Source: Rhodocyclales bacterium GT-UBC
GTDB taxonomy: Bacteria; Pseudomonadota; Gammaproteobacteria; Burkholderiales; Rhodocyclaceae
DNA length: 64,000 nucleotides
NCBI GenBank assembly: GCA_003583745.1
Contig: QXPY01000008.1
Coordinates: 178,955 to 242,954 of the forward strand
Direction of reading: 5' to 3'
This document shows positions 37,588-47,745 of the stretch, one piece after another. A model generated the notes under the pieces. The model saw nothing but the letters and a program-made list of their open reading frames with translations, was not told the DNA's origin and did no database searches. The position numbers and the translations under genes were made by a program. Position 1 is the first letter of the stretch. The number at the start of each line of letters is the position of its first letter.

Positions 37588-39066
37588 TCAAGCAGCTTCG
37601 CCTTCGCCGGCCTTGGTCTTGCGCGCACGCGGGGTACGGGTCGTGCGCTTCGCTTTGGCGGGTTTTTTCTCGCTCCCGGCGGTTGGCGGCATATCGCCAG
37701 CGGCGCTCTCGGCAAGCGTAGGCGCTGCAATCGTCTCGCCACTCGCCTCGGCCGCGGGCGCCGCCGCAACCTTGCGTGGGCGACGGGCACGCGGCGACTT
37801 ACCCTTCGCCACCTTGTCATTCGCCGAAACCGGTGCATCGACAGCCAGCGGCGCCTCGGCGGACTCGACCGGGGAAGTGACCGGCGCCGCTTCGCTCGGC
37901 ACCTCCTCCGCCGTGACGCGCTCCTTGGCGTTACGCGAACGACGCCCGCCCCGCCGGCGCGGATTCCCGCTGTCGCCCTCGACAACCGGGCTCGCCTCGA
38001 CGACCGGCGGCGCGACGTCGCCGGCGGTTTCCACCGGCTCGCCGGCCGGCGACTCAGCGGACGGCAAATCAACCGTAGCGCTCCGATCCTTGCCATTGCG
38101 CGAGCGACGGCCGCCTCGGCGCCGCCCGTTGCCGGCACTCTCCTCGGTAGCCGGCGCCGATTCGCCTTCCGACGTCGGCGCTTCGACGACAGCCGGCTCG
38201 ACCGGCTGCTCCGCTTCCCCGGCAGGTTCGATATCGACCGCCACCGGACGCGGTTGCGCCCGGAAAACGTAGGCACCTTTCTCGTCCCGACCGAAGCCAA
38301 GCAACCCGCGATTGGCCGCTTCTTCAAGCAGGTTGCCGAAAGAACGGAAGCCGTAATAGTTTTCGTTGAATCCCGGATTGCGCCGCTTGACCACTTCCTT
38401 GAGCACCGAGGCCCAGATTCGCTCGCTTTCGCCGCGATCGGCCATGAGGTCGACAAAGGTGGCGGCAACGATGTCCAGCCCCTTGGTCTTGCGCTCCTCC
38501 AGCTTCTCGCGCCGCTTGGCTTCCTCTTCCGGCGAACGCTTCTCGCGTTCGCGGCGTTGCGTGGCGCGCTCGCCTTCGCGGTCGCGCACCAGATCGTCGT
38601 AATAGATGAACTCGTCGCAATTGGTGACCAGCAGGTCGGAACAAGACTGTTTGACGCCGACGCCGATCACCCGCTTGGCGTTTTCGCGCAGCTTGGAAAC
38701 CAGCGGCGAGAAGTCGGAATCGCCGGAAATGATGACGAAGGTATCGACGTGCGACTTGGTGTAGCAGAGATCGAGCGCATCGACCACCATGCGGATATCG
38801 GCCGAGTTTTTGCCCGACTGGCGTACATGCGGGATTTCGATCAGCTCGAAATTGGCCTCGTGCATGGCCGCCTTGAAGCCCTTGTAGCGATCCCAGTCGC
38901 AGTAAGCCTTCTTGACGACGATACTGCCCTTGGCGAGCAGGCGCTCCAGCACCGGGCGAATATCGAATTTTTCGTACTGGGCATCGCGCACACCGAGGGC
39001 AATGTTCTCGAAATCACAAAATAGCGCCATGCTGGCGGTGTCGTTTGCTGCGGCCATGAATTTCAT
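37588..39066 (-). CDS. NYN (PIN-like) domain protein with OST-HTH/LOTUS domain and basic repeat tail
   Basis: The 492-residue protein begins with a NYN domain (about 13-160): ALFCDFENIALG, KKAYCDWDRYKGFK, SADIRMVVDALDLCY and FVIISGDSDFSPLVSKLRE. These hold the acidic residues of a metal-dependent RNase fold. A very charged helix follows (about 165-200), then an OST-HTH/LOTUS-like domain (about 205-275). The disordered Ala/Pro/Glu-rich tail contains two near-identical basic blocks, RRRGGRRSRNGKDR and RRRGGRRSRNAKER, and further Arg/Lys patches. Such proteins are thought to bind or cut RNA. An alternative start is ATG at 39057. Confidence 0.85.
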   Translation of the reverse strand: MKFMAAANDTASMALFCDFENIALGVRDAQYEKFDIRPVLERLLAKGSIVVKKAYCDWDRYKGFKAAMHEANFELIEIPHVRQSGKNSADIRMVVDALDLCYTKSHVDTFVIISGDSDFSPLVSKLRENAKRVIGVGVKQSCSDLLVTNCDEFIYYDDLVRDREGERATQRREREKRSPEEEAKRREKLEERKTKGLDIVAATFVDLMADRGESERIWASVLKEVVKRRNPGFNENYYGFRSFGNLLEEAANRGLLGFGRDEKGAYVFRAQPRPVAVDIEPAGEAEQPVEPAVVEAPTSEGESAPATEESAGNGRRRGGRRSRNGKDRSATVDLPSAESPAGEPVETAGDVAPPVVEASPVVEGDSGNPRRRGGRRSRNAKERVTAEEVPSEAAPVTSPVESAEAPLAVDAPVSANDKVAKGKSPRARRPRKVAAAPAAEASGETIAAPTLAESAAGDMPPTAGSEKKPAKAKRTTRTPRARKTKAGEGEAA

Positions 39067-39138
39067 TCGGTTTTCAGGAGACCGGAGTATACCTGCCCGC
39101 TGCCGGTATCATGATCATTCACCGAATCGACCGAGATC

Positions 39139-40236
39139 ATGCCGGAAGCAATCAGCCTGTACGACCTGCTGCACAGCCGCCAACGCGTCCCCATGACGCA
39201 ATGCCTGATTGCCGTCAACACCGTCGTTTTCGGCATGATGCTGCTTGCCGGCGCCGGTCTCTGGCACGGCAACAATGCCATCCAGCTGGCCTGGGGGGCC
39301 AATTTCGGACCGGCCACCCAGGACGGCCAATGGTGGCGACTGGGGAGCGCCCTCTTCCTGCACTTCGGCCTGCTCCACCTGTGCATGAACATGTGGGCGC
39401 TGTGGGATGCAGGTCAGCTGGTCGAACGTCTCTTCGGACATGGCCGGTTTGCCGTGATCTATTTTGGCGGAGGCATGGTCGGCAATCTGCTTTCCTTGGT
39501 CGCGCAAGGTAACGAAGCGATTTCCGGCGGAGCATCGGGCGCCATATTCGCCACCTACGGCGCATTGATCGTTTTCCTTTGGCGCGAAAAAGCCGCGATC
39601 GAAGGCGAGGAATTCCGCTGGCTGTTCCGAAGCGCCCTGATTTTCACCGGTGCCAGCATGGGGCTGGGCTGGATCATCCCCGGCGTCGATAACAGCGCCC
39701 ACGCCGGCGGCCTGCTCGGCGGCATCTTGCTCGGCCAGTTGCTCGGCCGCCCGCTGCGGCCTGCGGATGCCTGGCCGAAACTTGCTCGCCAGGGGGCACT
39801 GTTTTTTCTGTTGGCCGGCATCGGCGTACTGTTTGCCCATCTCCCCGCCCCGAAATACAGCTGGCGAGCCGAAATTGCCGCCCGCGAAGAAATCCAGGCC
39901 TTCCTCGCCAGAGAGTCCTCCATTCGGCAACATTGGCAGGAAATCACCCGCCCCGAAACGCTGGGCGACGAATCGCCATTCGAACTCGCCCGACGTATCG
40001 AACTGGAAATTGCCCAGTCCTACGAAGACAGCATCGAGCAACTCTCGCAACTCGAATTGAGTCCGGCATCTCCTTCGGCGGCCCAGGTCGAGTCCTTGCT
40101 CGCCTACAGCGCAAAGCGCCGCGACAGCTCGCAGAACCTGGCCAGCCAACTCCGTCGGCATGGCTTGACCGCAGCGCCTGGCGCCCGGCAGCCCTTCTCC
40201 CGCCTGCCCTCGCCGTCGTCGTCGCCCACCCCCTGA
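39139..40236 (+). CDS. Rhomboid family intramembrane serine protease
   Basis: The 365-residue protein has six to seven TM helices. The rhomboid signature comprises HLCMN (His80, Asn84), the catalytic serine in GGASGA (Ser133) and the catalytic histidine in NSAHAGG (His188). A soluble C-terminal tail (about 235-365) is helical and charged. It differs clearly from the rhomboid at 8.1 kb, which has a large insertion after TM1. It stands alone between the NYN gene (divergent) and norC. Substrates are unknown. Confidence 0.92.
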   Translation: MPEAISLYDLLHSRQRVPMTQCLIAVNTVVFGMMLLAGAGLWHGNNAIQLAWGANFGPATQDGQWWRLGSALFLHFGLLHLCMNMWALWDAGQLVERLFGHGRFAVIYFGGGMVGNLLSLVAQGNEAISGGASGAIFATYGALIVFLWREKAAIEGEEFRWLFRSALIFTGASMGLGWIIPGVDNSAHAGGLLGGILLGQLLGRPLRPADAWPKLARQGALFFLLAGIGVLFAHLPAPKYSWRAEIAAREEIQAFLARESSIRQHWQEITRPETLGDESPFELARRIELEIAQSYEDSIEQLSQLELSPASPSAAQVESLLAYSAKRRDSSQNLASQLRRHGLTAAPGARQPFSRLPSPSSSPTP

Positions 40237-40286
40237 GCCCCGCCAGCAGGCCGTCAAAAATTTAATTGAGGCGGCATGACCGTTTT

Positions 40287-40300
40287 TTAGCGGACATCAA
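40287..40300. promoter_or_regulatory. Weak FNR/Dnr-type half-site before norC
   Basis: TTAGC-GGAC-ATCAA matches the right half of TTGAT-N4-ATCAA perfectly but only TT of the left half. It lies 64 bp before norC. A Dnr-like regulator is encoded at 60.1 kb. Evidence is weak. Confidence 0.3.
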
Positions 40301-40364
40301 AGCCCGAGTAATCCCCTCGGAAATACCATCCGCCGGCCAAACAATTTCCGAAAGGGGGAAAACA

Positions 40365-42186
<1,822 letters not shown>

Positions 42187-42210
42187 GCGCACAGCGTCTG
42201 ACGGCAATAC

Positions 42211-42241
42211 AAACGCGGGTCTTCGGGCCCGCGTTTTTTTT
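42211..42241 (+). terminator. Rho-independent terminator of norCB
   Basis: A 9-bp stem AAACGCGGG/CCCGCGTTT with an 8-nt loop leads into a run of eight Ts. It ends the norCB transcript 24 bp after norB. Confidence 0.85.
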
Positions 42242-42508
42242 GGGGTATCTGGGATTCGCGATCGCACGGCAAAACTGAAAAACGCCCCGAACCAGCGATG
42301 GCGGAATCGAATCCTCTGAACGTCGCCCCGTACCGAAGAGCCTCGAATGACCGGTTTTCGGTGTGCAATTTGATGACGAGAAGTTCAAGATTCGGCCAGA
42401 GGGGGACCGTGGGCTTCACCCCAATGCAGTCAATCAATGGTCCGGTGTTAACCGGGAAGCCGACATTTCGGCTCCCCTTACGGCTAAATTATGCAGCTCA
42501 ACTCACCA
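42242..42508. other. Gene-free stretch between norB terminator and xenA, with two stem-loops
   Basis: No credible gene is visible in this 267-bp stretch. Near its right end lie two adjacent dyads: CCGGT-GTTA-ACCGG at 42442-42455 and GGGAAGCCGA-CATT-TCGGCTCCCC at 42454-42477 (one mismatch). They sit 32 bp beyond the xenA stop and may terminate the minus-strand operon, though no T-run follows. The stretch could also be a junction scar of the inserted xenA module. Confidence 0.5.
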
Positions 42509-43606
42509 TCAGGTGGTGCTGTAACGCTCCAGCCAGTGAGCATAGGGCGCCGGAAGAACCCACGAAGGTTTATTGATGCCGAGTACCTTGGCCGCTTGAT
42601 AAGCCCAATGCGGATTGGCGAGATGGGCACGGCCAATCATGACGAGGTCCATCTCGCTTTCAGCCACGACACGTTCGGCCGTTGCCGGCACGTCGATGCC
42701 CCAAGACGAAGCAACCGGCATCCCGGTCGCACTGCGTACTTTCTCCGAGATAGGTGCCAGGAACGCAGGCGCCCAAGGAATGTTGGCCTTGAGCGTAGAG
42801 AATCCAATACTGACACTCAGCATGTCCAAACCGGCCTTGCGGAAGGCGATAGCCAATTCAATGGACTCGGCCAGCGTTTCTTCATCACGACCATCAAATT
42901 CAATGACGCCGAAGCGCGCGGTCAGCGGAAGATGCTCGGGCCAGACTTCACGGACTGCCGCCAGGGTCTCTAGCAGGAAGCGGCTACGCCCCGCATAGTC
43001 GCCACCATACTGGTCGGTGCGCTGGTTAGCGTGCACCGAGAAGAAGCTTTGCGCCAGATAGCCGTGCGCAAAATGCAGTTCCAGCCATTCGAATCCCGCA
43101 TCACGGGCCCGCTTGGCGGCCGCCACGAAATCGTTACGCACCCGGGCAATATCATCCAGCGTCATCGCTTTGGGGATTTTAGGCAGATTCGCGCCGAATG
43201 CGACTGCCGATGGTGAAATAGTGCCCCAGCCCTTTGGGTCGCCTTCGGCAATATGGTCATCACCCTCCCAGGGGCGATTGGCACTGGCCTTGCGACCCGC
43301 ATGGCCAATCTGAATTCCCGGAACAGCACCGCCCGCCTTGATTGCAGCAGCCACCTTGGCCAACTCGGCTGCTTGCGCGTCATTCCACAAGCCCAGACAG
43401 GCCGGCGTAATACGTCCCTCGGGTGCAACGCCGGTGGCCTCAACAATGACCAAACCAGCGCCACCGCGTGCCAGACTGGCGTAATGAACGCGATGCCAAT
43501 CATTCACCAATCCGTCCACGGCGCTGTACTGGCACATGGGCGGGATGGCGATGCGATTACGTAGCGTGATGTCCTTGAGTTTGAAGCTGGAAAACAGTGC
43601 TGACAT
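42509..43606 (-). CDS. xenA: Old yellow enzyme family ene-reductase, XenA-type
   Basis: The 365-residue flavoprotein has the thermophilic-like OYE signature: PPMCQYSA with the active-site cysteine, QIGHAGRKAS with the substrate-binding His pattern, and ELHFAHGYLAQSFFS followed by NQRTDQYGG. The C-terminus APYAHWLERY closely resembles Pseudomonas XenA as I recall it. XenA-type enzymes reduce activated C=C bonds and xenobiotics such as nitro compounds with NAD(P)H. It is the last gene of a three-gene minus-strand unit. Base composition looks lower in GC than the flanking housekeeping genes. Its physiological substrate is unknown. Confidence 0.9.
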   Translation of the reverse strand: MSALFSSFKLKDITLRNRIAIPPMCQYSAVDGLVNDWHRVHYASLARGGAGLVIVEATGVAPEGRITPACLGLWNDAQAAELAKVAAAIKAGGAVPGIQIGHAGRKASANRPWEGDDHIAEGDPKGWGTISPSAVAFGANLPKIPKAMTLDDIARVRNDFVAAAKRARDAGFEWLELHFAHGYLAQSFFSVHANQRTDQYGGDYAGRSRFLLETLAAVREVWPEHLPLTARFGVIEFDGRDEETLAESIELAIAFRKAGLDMLSVSIGFSTLKANIPWAPAFLAPISEKVRSATGMPVASSWGIDVPATAERVVAESEMDLVMIGRAHLANPHWAYQAAKVLGINKPSWVLPAPYAHWLERYSTT

Positions 43607-43691
43607 GCGGAACTCCTGAAATGGCTACGGCACGCCAATCAGACGTACCGTTGAAATCTGTGGGATATAGCTTAAACGGATGTGCTGAAAT

Positions 43692-44555
43692 TTATGCGGA
43701 GAACAGTTTGACCACACTTGTCAGATGCTCCGCACCCAACCCGCGTCGTTCAGCTTCAGCGAATATCTGGTGAGCGGCTGCCAGGGTCGGTGCCGACTCA
43801 GGCGTGGCCGCTGATGCCAGCGCGTACTCAAAGTCCTTGATGACCAGCTCAACCGGGAATTGCGGGGCAAAATTGCCGGCGAGCATGGTGTCAGCCGCCC
43901 GCTTGGCAAACGGACTGCATACAACCGTCCCGGCCACTGCCTCCAGCACACGCCCCGCATCGGCACCGGAGCGCTTCAGAATGCCGATGAGTTCGGCCAT
44001 GGCCGTCACCTGAATACCCAACAGCGCATTGGTAGCCAGTTTGGTCATGGCAGCGCTGCCCAGCGCCCCGACATAGTGAATGCTACTGCCCATGGCATTC
44101 AGTACCGGTTCAGCGCGTTTGACAGTTTCTTCACTGCCACCCAAGAAATAAATCAGCTGACCCGCTTCGGCTTGAGGACGCGAACCGGAAACCGGAGCTT
44201 CCAGAAATGGGATGCCGGATACTGCGCTGGCTTTCCCCAGTTCCATAATCCAGTCCCGTGAGAGCGTCGAACTGTCGATGGCCACCGCATTCGGACCCAT
44301 GCCCCCAAGAGCCCCTGTTTCAGGGTCAAGCCACACGAAGCGCGAAGCCTTGTCGTCACGCACCATGGCAATCACGAACTCAGCGTCCACGGCTGCGGTC
44401 CTGGGGGTCGCTGCAACCGTTGCACCCAATTTTTCCAGCAACTCAGAGGCCGCAGAGGAACGATTCCAGACCGTCACTTGATGCCCAGCCTGCACCAGGC
44501 GGGCGGCCATCCGGCTACCCATGGCACCCAAGCCCAAGAATGCAATTTTTGACAT
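43692..44555 (-). CDS. NAD(P)-dependent beta-hydroxyacid dehydrogenase family oxidoreductase
   Basis: The 287-residue protein begins MSKIAFLGLGAMG, the Rossmann GxGxMG nucleotide-binding motif, and continues NLV-type VQAGHQVTVWNRS. The substrate-binding FLEAPVSGSRPQAEAG and catalytic-lysine region (TKLATNALLG) match the 3-hydroxyisobutyrate dehydrogenase/GLYR1 family. Arg in VWNRS suggests NADP preference. The ATG at 44555-44553 follows GGAG. It sits between the SRPBCC gene and xenA in one operon. Substrate unknown; a glyoxylate- or succinic semialdehyde-reductase role is possible. Confidence 0.85.
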   Translation of the reverse strand: MSKIAFLGLGAMGSRMAARLVQAGHQVTVWNRSSAASELLEKLGATVAATPRTAAVDAEFVIAMVRDDKASRFVWLDPETGALGGMGPNAVAIDSSTLSRDWIMELGKASAVSGIPFLEAPVSGSRPQAEAGQLIYFLGGSEETVKRAEPVLNAMGSSIHYVGALGSAAMTKLATNALLGIQVTAMAELIGILKRSGADAGRVLEAVAGTVVCSPFAKRAADTMLAGNFAPQFPVELVIKDFEYALASAATPESAPTLAAAHQIFAEAERRGLGAEHLTSVVKLFSA

Positions 44556-44567
44556 GCTTATCTCCAA

Positions 44568-45089
44568 TTAGCGGGATGCGTTCTTGGCTTCTCGCGCAGC
44601 AGCAACCATGCCCTCCAACCAGTCCTGATGACCGTTAATCATCGGGTTGGGCTTCGCTCGTGCCAGTGCTTGGGCGGGTTTGCCGACCTGCGTTTCCTGC
44701 GTGAGGATGCGAACACGGCCACCTGGAAGTTCTTCAATCAGCCAAGCATGATGGACATCCAGTCGGTCTTCCGGCGTGGCACCAGCCCAACCATGCCAGG
44801 CGATACGGGCGGCCTGTCCCAGGACGGGTGGAACGTGCTCGACCACCTGCGCCTCAACGGGAAAACCGAAGGTTTCGAAGTAGAAGCGGTCGCCGTTTGT
44901 CAGTTCAGGACCCTTGCCATCGTAAAAGCGCGCATTGGCCGAGTTGGCGTAATAGGTCGGCCACAGGTGCGGCGTGTTCAGCAAGGGCCAAAGTTCTTCA
45001 ATGCTCAGGCCGGTGACGATGACTTCATTGGAGCAGTAGTTGTCGGTAAAGCCGGGGACGTAGCCAGCGGGCCAGAGAATGTCGCTCAT
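44568..45089 (-). CDS. SRPBCC (START/Bet v1-like) domain protein
   Basis: The 173-residue protein begins MSDILWPAGYVPGFTDNYCS after AAGGAA and has the SRPBCC pattern: SIEELWPLLNTPHLWPTYYANS, GDRFYFETFGFPVEAQV and RIAWHGWAG, ending with a long C-terminal helix (NGHQDWLEGMVAAAREAKN). These hydrophobic-cavity folds bind lipophilic ligands or act as polyketide-type aromatases/stress proteins. It is first in the operon with the dehydrogenase and xenA, divergent from lysR, which suggests a ligand or product-binding role. Function unproven. Confidence 0.8.
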   Translation of the reverse strand: MSDILWPAGYVPGFTDNYCSNEVIVTGLSIEELWPLLNTPHLWPTYYANSANARFYDGKGPELTNGDRFYFETFGFPVEAQVVEHVPPVLGQAARIAWHGWAGATPEDRLDVHHAWLIEELPGGRVRILTQETQVGKPAQALARAKPNPMINGHQDWLEGMVAAAREAKNASR

Positions 45090-45119
45090 GTGATTTCCTT
45101 GATTCGATGATGTAGTTGA

Positions 45120-45150
45120 CGAAACGCACTCTACTTCCAACACCGTTTCG
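45120..45150. promoter_or_regulatory. Inverted repeat in the lysR/SRPBCC intergenic region, candidate operator
   Basis: CGAAACG and CGTTTCG form a perfect 7-bp inverted repeat separated by 17 bases. It lies 30 bp upstream of the SRPBCC start and about 50 bp from lysR, a plausible site for the divergent LysR regulator. Confidence 0.4.
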
Positions 45151-45198
45151 AATAAATCACCTTAAACTCACATTATTAATTACACACATGAACAACTG

Positions 45199-46128
45199 AT
45201 GCGAACATTCGATACCACGCAGGTCGGCAGCATTGAGCTCTTCTGCAAGGCAGCTGAGTTAGGCAGCTTTTCCGCGGCGGCAGAGAGCTTGGGGCTGACA
45301 CCCGCCTCGGTCAGCCGGTCCATCAAGCGCCTCGAAGAGCGTCTGGGCGTCCGCCTTTTCTCACGAACGACACGCTATGTGCGACTGACCAGTGAGGGCG
45401 AACTGTATTGGCAGGAATGCCGACAAGCCTTGGAGCAGATTGCCGAGGCGGAGCGGGCGATTACCGGCAATCAGAAAGTACCGAGTGGCTTGCTTCGCAT
45501 CAGCGTCGGCACGCTCTACGCAAACTACCGCTTGCTCCCCATGCTGCACCATTTCACAACCGCCTATCCGCAGATAGATTTGGAGCTCAGCCTGTCGAAT
45601 CGAGTCGCGGACATCGTGGATGAGGGTTACGACCTGGCAATCCGCATCGGCACGCCTCAAGACTCAAGGCTGATTGCCCACAAGTTGGAGGATGCGAGGG
45701 TCGGCATCTTTGCGACGCCGGACTACCTTGCCCGGCGAGGGGCGCCACAGAATCTTGAGGACATTGCGAATCACGATTGCCTGCAATTCATCTTGCCGAC
45801 CACTGGCCGCCCCATGCCCTGGATTCTGAAGATGCCCGATGGCAAGGAATTGGATTACACGTTCCGCAGCCGCTTCCGTTTGCTCGACGATGCTTTCGGC
45901 TGCATCAGTTGGGGGAATACTGGTGGAGGCTTGTTCCAGACCTATCACTTTATTGCCGGGCCAGCTGTCGCCCGAGGCGAACTGGTCGAGGTGCTGCAAG
46001 CCTATGGCGGAAGGTCACGGCAGTTCTCAGTGACTTATCCGCAGAACCGACATTTGTCCGCAAGGGTTCGGGCGTTCGTAGATTTCATGCTGGAGAGGTT
46101 ACGTTTTCCGACCAGCGCCCTTCGTTGA
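45199..46128 (+). CDS. LysR-family transcriptional regulator
   Basis: The 309-residue regulator has an N-terminal winged HTH (about 8-66, GSFSAAAESLGLTPASVSRS then IKRLEERLGVRLFSRTTR) and a periplasmic-binding-like effector domain (about 95-300). It resembles the large LysR group controlling aldehyde/quinone or xenobiotic reductases. Divergent position to SRPBCC-dehydrogenase-xenA makes that operon its likely target. The next 181 bp (46129-46309) hold no gene I can support. Confidence 0.92.
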   Translation: MRTFDTTQVGSIELFCKAAELGSFSAAAESLGLTPASVSRSIKRLEERLGVRLFSRTTRYVRLTSEGELYWQECRQALEQIAEAERAITGNQKVPSGLLRISVGTLYANYRLLPMLHHFTTAYPQIDLELSLSNRVADIVDEGYDLAIRIGTPQDSRLIAHKLEDARVGIFATPDYLARRGAPQNLEDIANHDCLQFILPTTGRPMPWILKMPDGKELDYTFRSRFRLLDDAFGCISWGNTGGGLFQTYHFIAGPAVARGELVEVLQAYGGRSRQFSVTYPQNRHLSARVRAFVDFMLERLRFPTSALR

Positions 46129-46309
46129 AACCCAGTCAGTGACAACTTTCGGCCATATAGCTGCCGTATGTTTAGTCAAAATTACGAAGGTCCGCAAAGG
46201 GTCGCAAGCCCCCTGTGAGGAACGGCTGCTTTTCTCCGGCAAGGCCCCCCGCTATCGCCCGACCCAGCTAGCCAGTTCTGCCCGGATAAGGCTGCCAGCC
46301 CCCCTCTTT

Positions 46310-47743
46310 CTAGCGCAGACTCACCGTCTTGCCTTTCCACAAGGCGTCCTGCCAGCGGTAGAACGTTGAAAGATTGTTCGGCTTGTCGGCCTGCCTGTCG
46401 GTTTCCAGGCTGCTCAGCTTGAGGGTCTCGAAACTCAGTTTGTAGCGCCCGTCGACCTTCGCCTCACGCGCGGCCAGCAGTTGCGCATTGCCCGGTACCC
46501 AGCCGGCGAATTCGACGTAGCCGAGGTTCGGTGCATCCAGCGCCGGCGGCACGGCGTCGACGTGCCACCCTTGTGCATCCTTGCGGAACACCCACATTTC
46601 ACGCCAGGTATCGAGCGGCTGCACGGCCAGGGTCAGGACATCGCCTTGCGGATTGGTGGCGGCCGAGGCCGGCCACACGATGCCGTAGGTACAGCGGGTG
46701 AGCAGCGGATTCTTGAGATCATGCTTGGCATCGACCAGATGCACGCAGGTTTCGCCCGGCTGGCCCGGCGTGGTGTGCACCGCCAGCTTGACCGGCACTT
46801 TCGTGCTGGCACTGGGCAGGCCCGGTTCGGCAGCCCAGCGCGAGGCACCGACGCGGATCGCGGCATCGCTGTAGGCGGCGGCATCGCTCTCCATCAATTC
46901 GGTCTTGTTGATCGCCGCCAGTTCGTCGATGGCGCGACTGGCGGCTTCCTGGACCACTACCGCGCCCAGCTCCGGGCGGCGCGCCCGCTGGTAAGCCAGG
47001 CTGGCCCAGACGCCGGCCTTGCGCAGGTGCAGGCGGTTCTTCAACACCGCCGGCAACTGGGCCAGATCGACCCGCTCGAGGATTTCGGCCCGCCAGTTGT
47101 CGAGGGCGAAGCGCTCGACCGGATTGAGGTTGGGCGCAACGCATTCATGTTTGGTCAGGGCCAGCGCCGCCAGCGCTTTCTGGATGGCCGTTGCCGGCAG
47201 TGCCAGGACCCGACGCTGGGCGTCGCCGTTGTAGCAGAGCTGGACCTGGCCGTCGCGCTCGAAACTGGTCAGCGTCACGCCGTAGTTGGCGACCACTTCG
47301 AGATGCGCCGCCAGCATCTCGCCGCTCTTGCCGGTCCGCCCGGCCGTCGCCCGGCGGGCCAGGCGCTCGGCCATCGTACCGAGTGCCTCGAAGACCTCGC
47401 CGTCGATTGCCGCTGCCGGCGCGGCGCGCAGGTAGGCGGCGGCATAGCTGATGCCGAGGGCTTCCGAGCCCGGCGCCTCCTTCAGGAAGCGCACCACGGA
47501 CAGCAATTCCGGTGCGCCTTCCGGCTTCAGCGAAAGAACGCGAACCTGCGTCGCCTTGATGTAGCCGCCGCGTTCGCGGCGGTGATCATAGACCTGCAGG
47601 AAATCGCCCTTCTCGCCGCGAATTTCCAGGCTGTCGCCCTGCCAGAGCACGGCCTGCTGGCCGGCTGAATCCTTCGGCGCGGCGCGTAGCGCCGACTGGT
47701 CCTGGGTGACGATGGCGATGACGGTCAGTGCAGTGGCCAGCAT
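46310..47743 (-). CDS. Exported protein with N-terminal SH3-like domain, unknown function
   Basis: The 477-residue product begins MLATALTVIAIVTQDQSAL, a short hydrophobic export signal or anchor. It is followed by a bacterial SH3-like segment (about 18-70: ALRAAPKDSAGQQAVLWQGDSLEIRGE is the strand pattern, then GGYIKATQVRVL). The rest (80-477) is alpha-helical then beta-rich, with no recognised motif. It has cysteines in QLCYNG, KHECVAP, ETCVHL and LTRCTYG that could form disulfides in the periplasm. It starts 2 bp after the SPFH gene, so the two are co-transcribed. Confidence 0.65.
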   Translation of the reverse strand: MLATALTVIAIVTQDQSALRAAPKDSAGQQAVLWQGDSLEIRGEKGDFLQVYDHRRERGGYIKATQVRVLSLKPEGAPELLSVVRFLKEAPGSEALGISYAAAYLRAAPAAAIDGEVFEALGTMAERLARRATAGRTGKSGEMLAAHLEVVANYGVTLTSFERDGQVQLCYNGDAQRRVLALPATAIQKALAALALTKHECVAPNLNPVERFALDNWRAEILERVDLAQLPAVLKNRLHLRKAGVWASLAYQRARRPELGAVVVQEAASRAIDELAAINKTELMESDAAAYSDAAIRVGASRWAAEPGLPSASTKVPVKLAVHTTPGQPGETCVHLVDAKHDLKNPLLTRCTYGIVWPASAATNPQGDVLTLAVQPLDTWREMWVFRKDAQGWHVDAVPPALDAPNLGYVEFAGWVPGNAQLLAAREAKVDGRYKLSFETLKLSSLETDRQADKPNNLSTFYRWQDALWKGKTVSLR

Positions 47744-47745
47744 GA

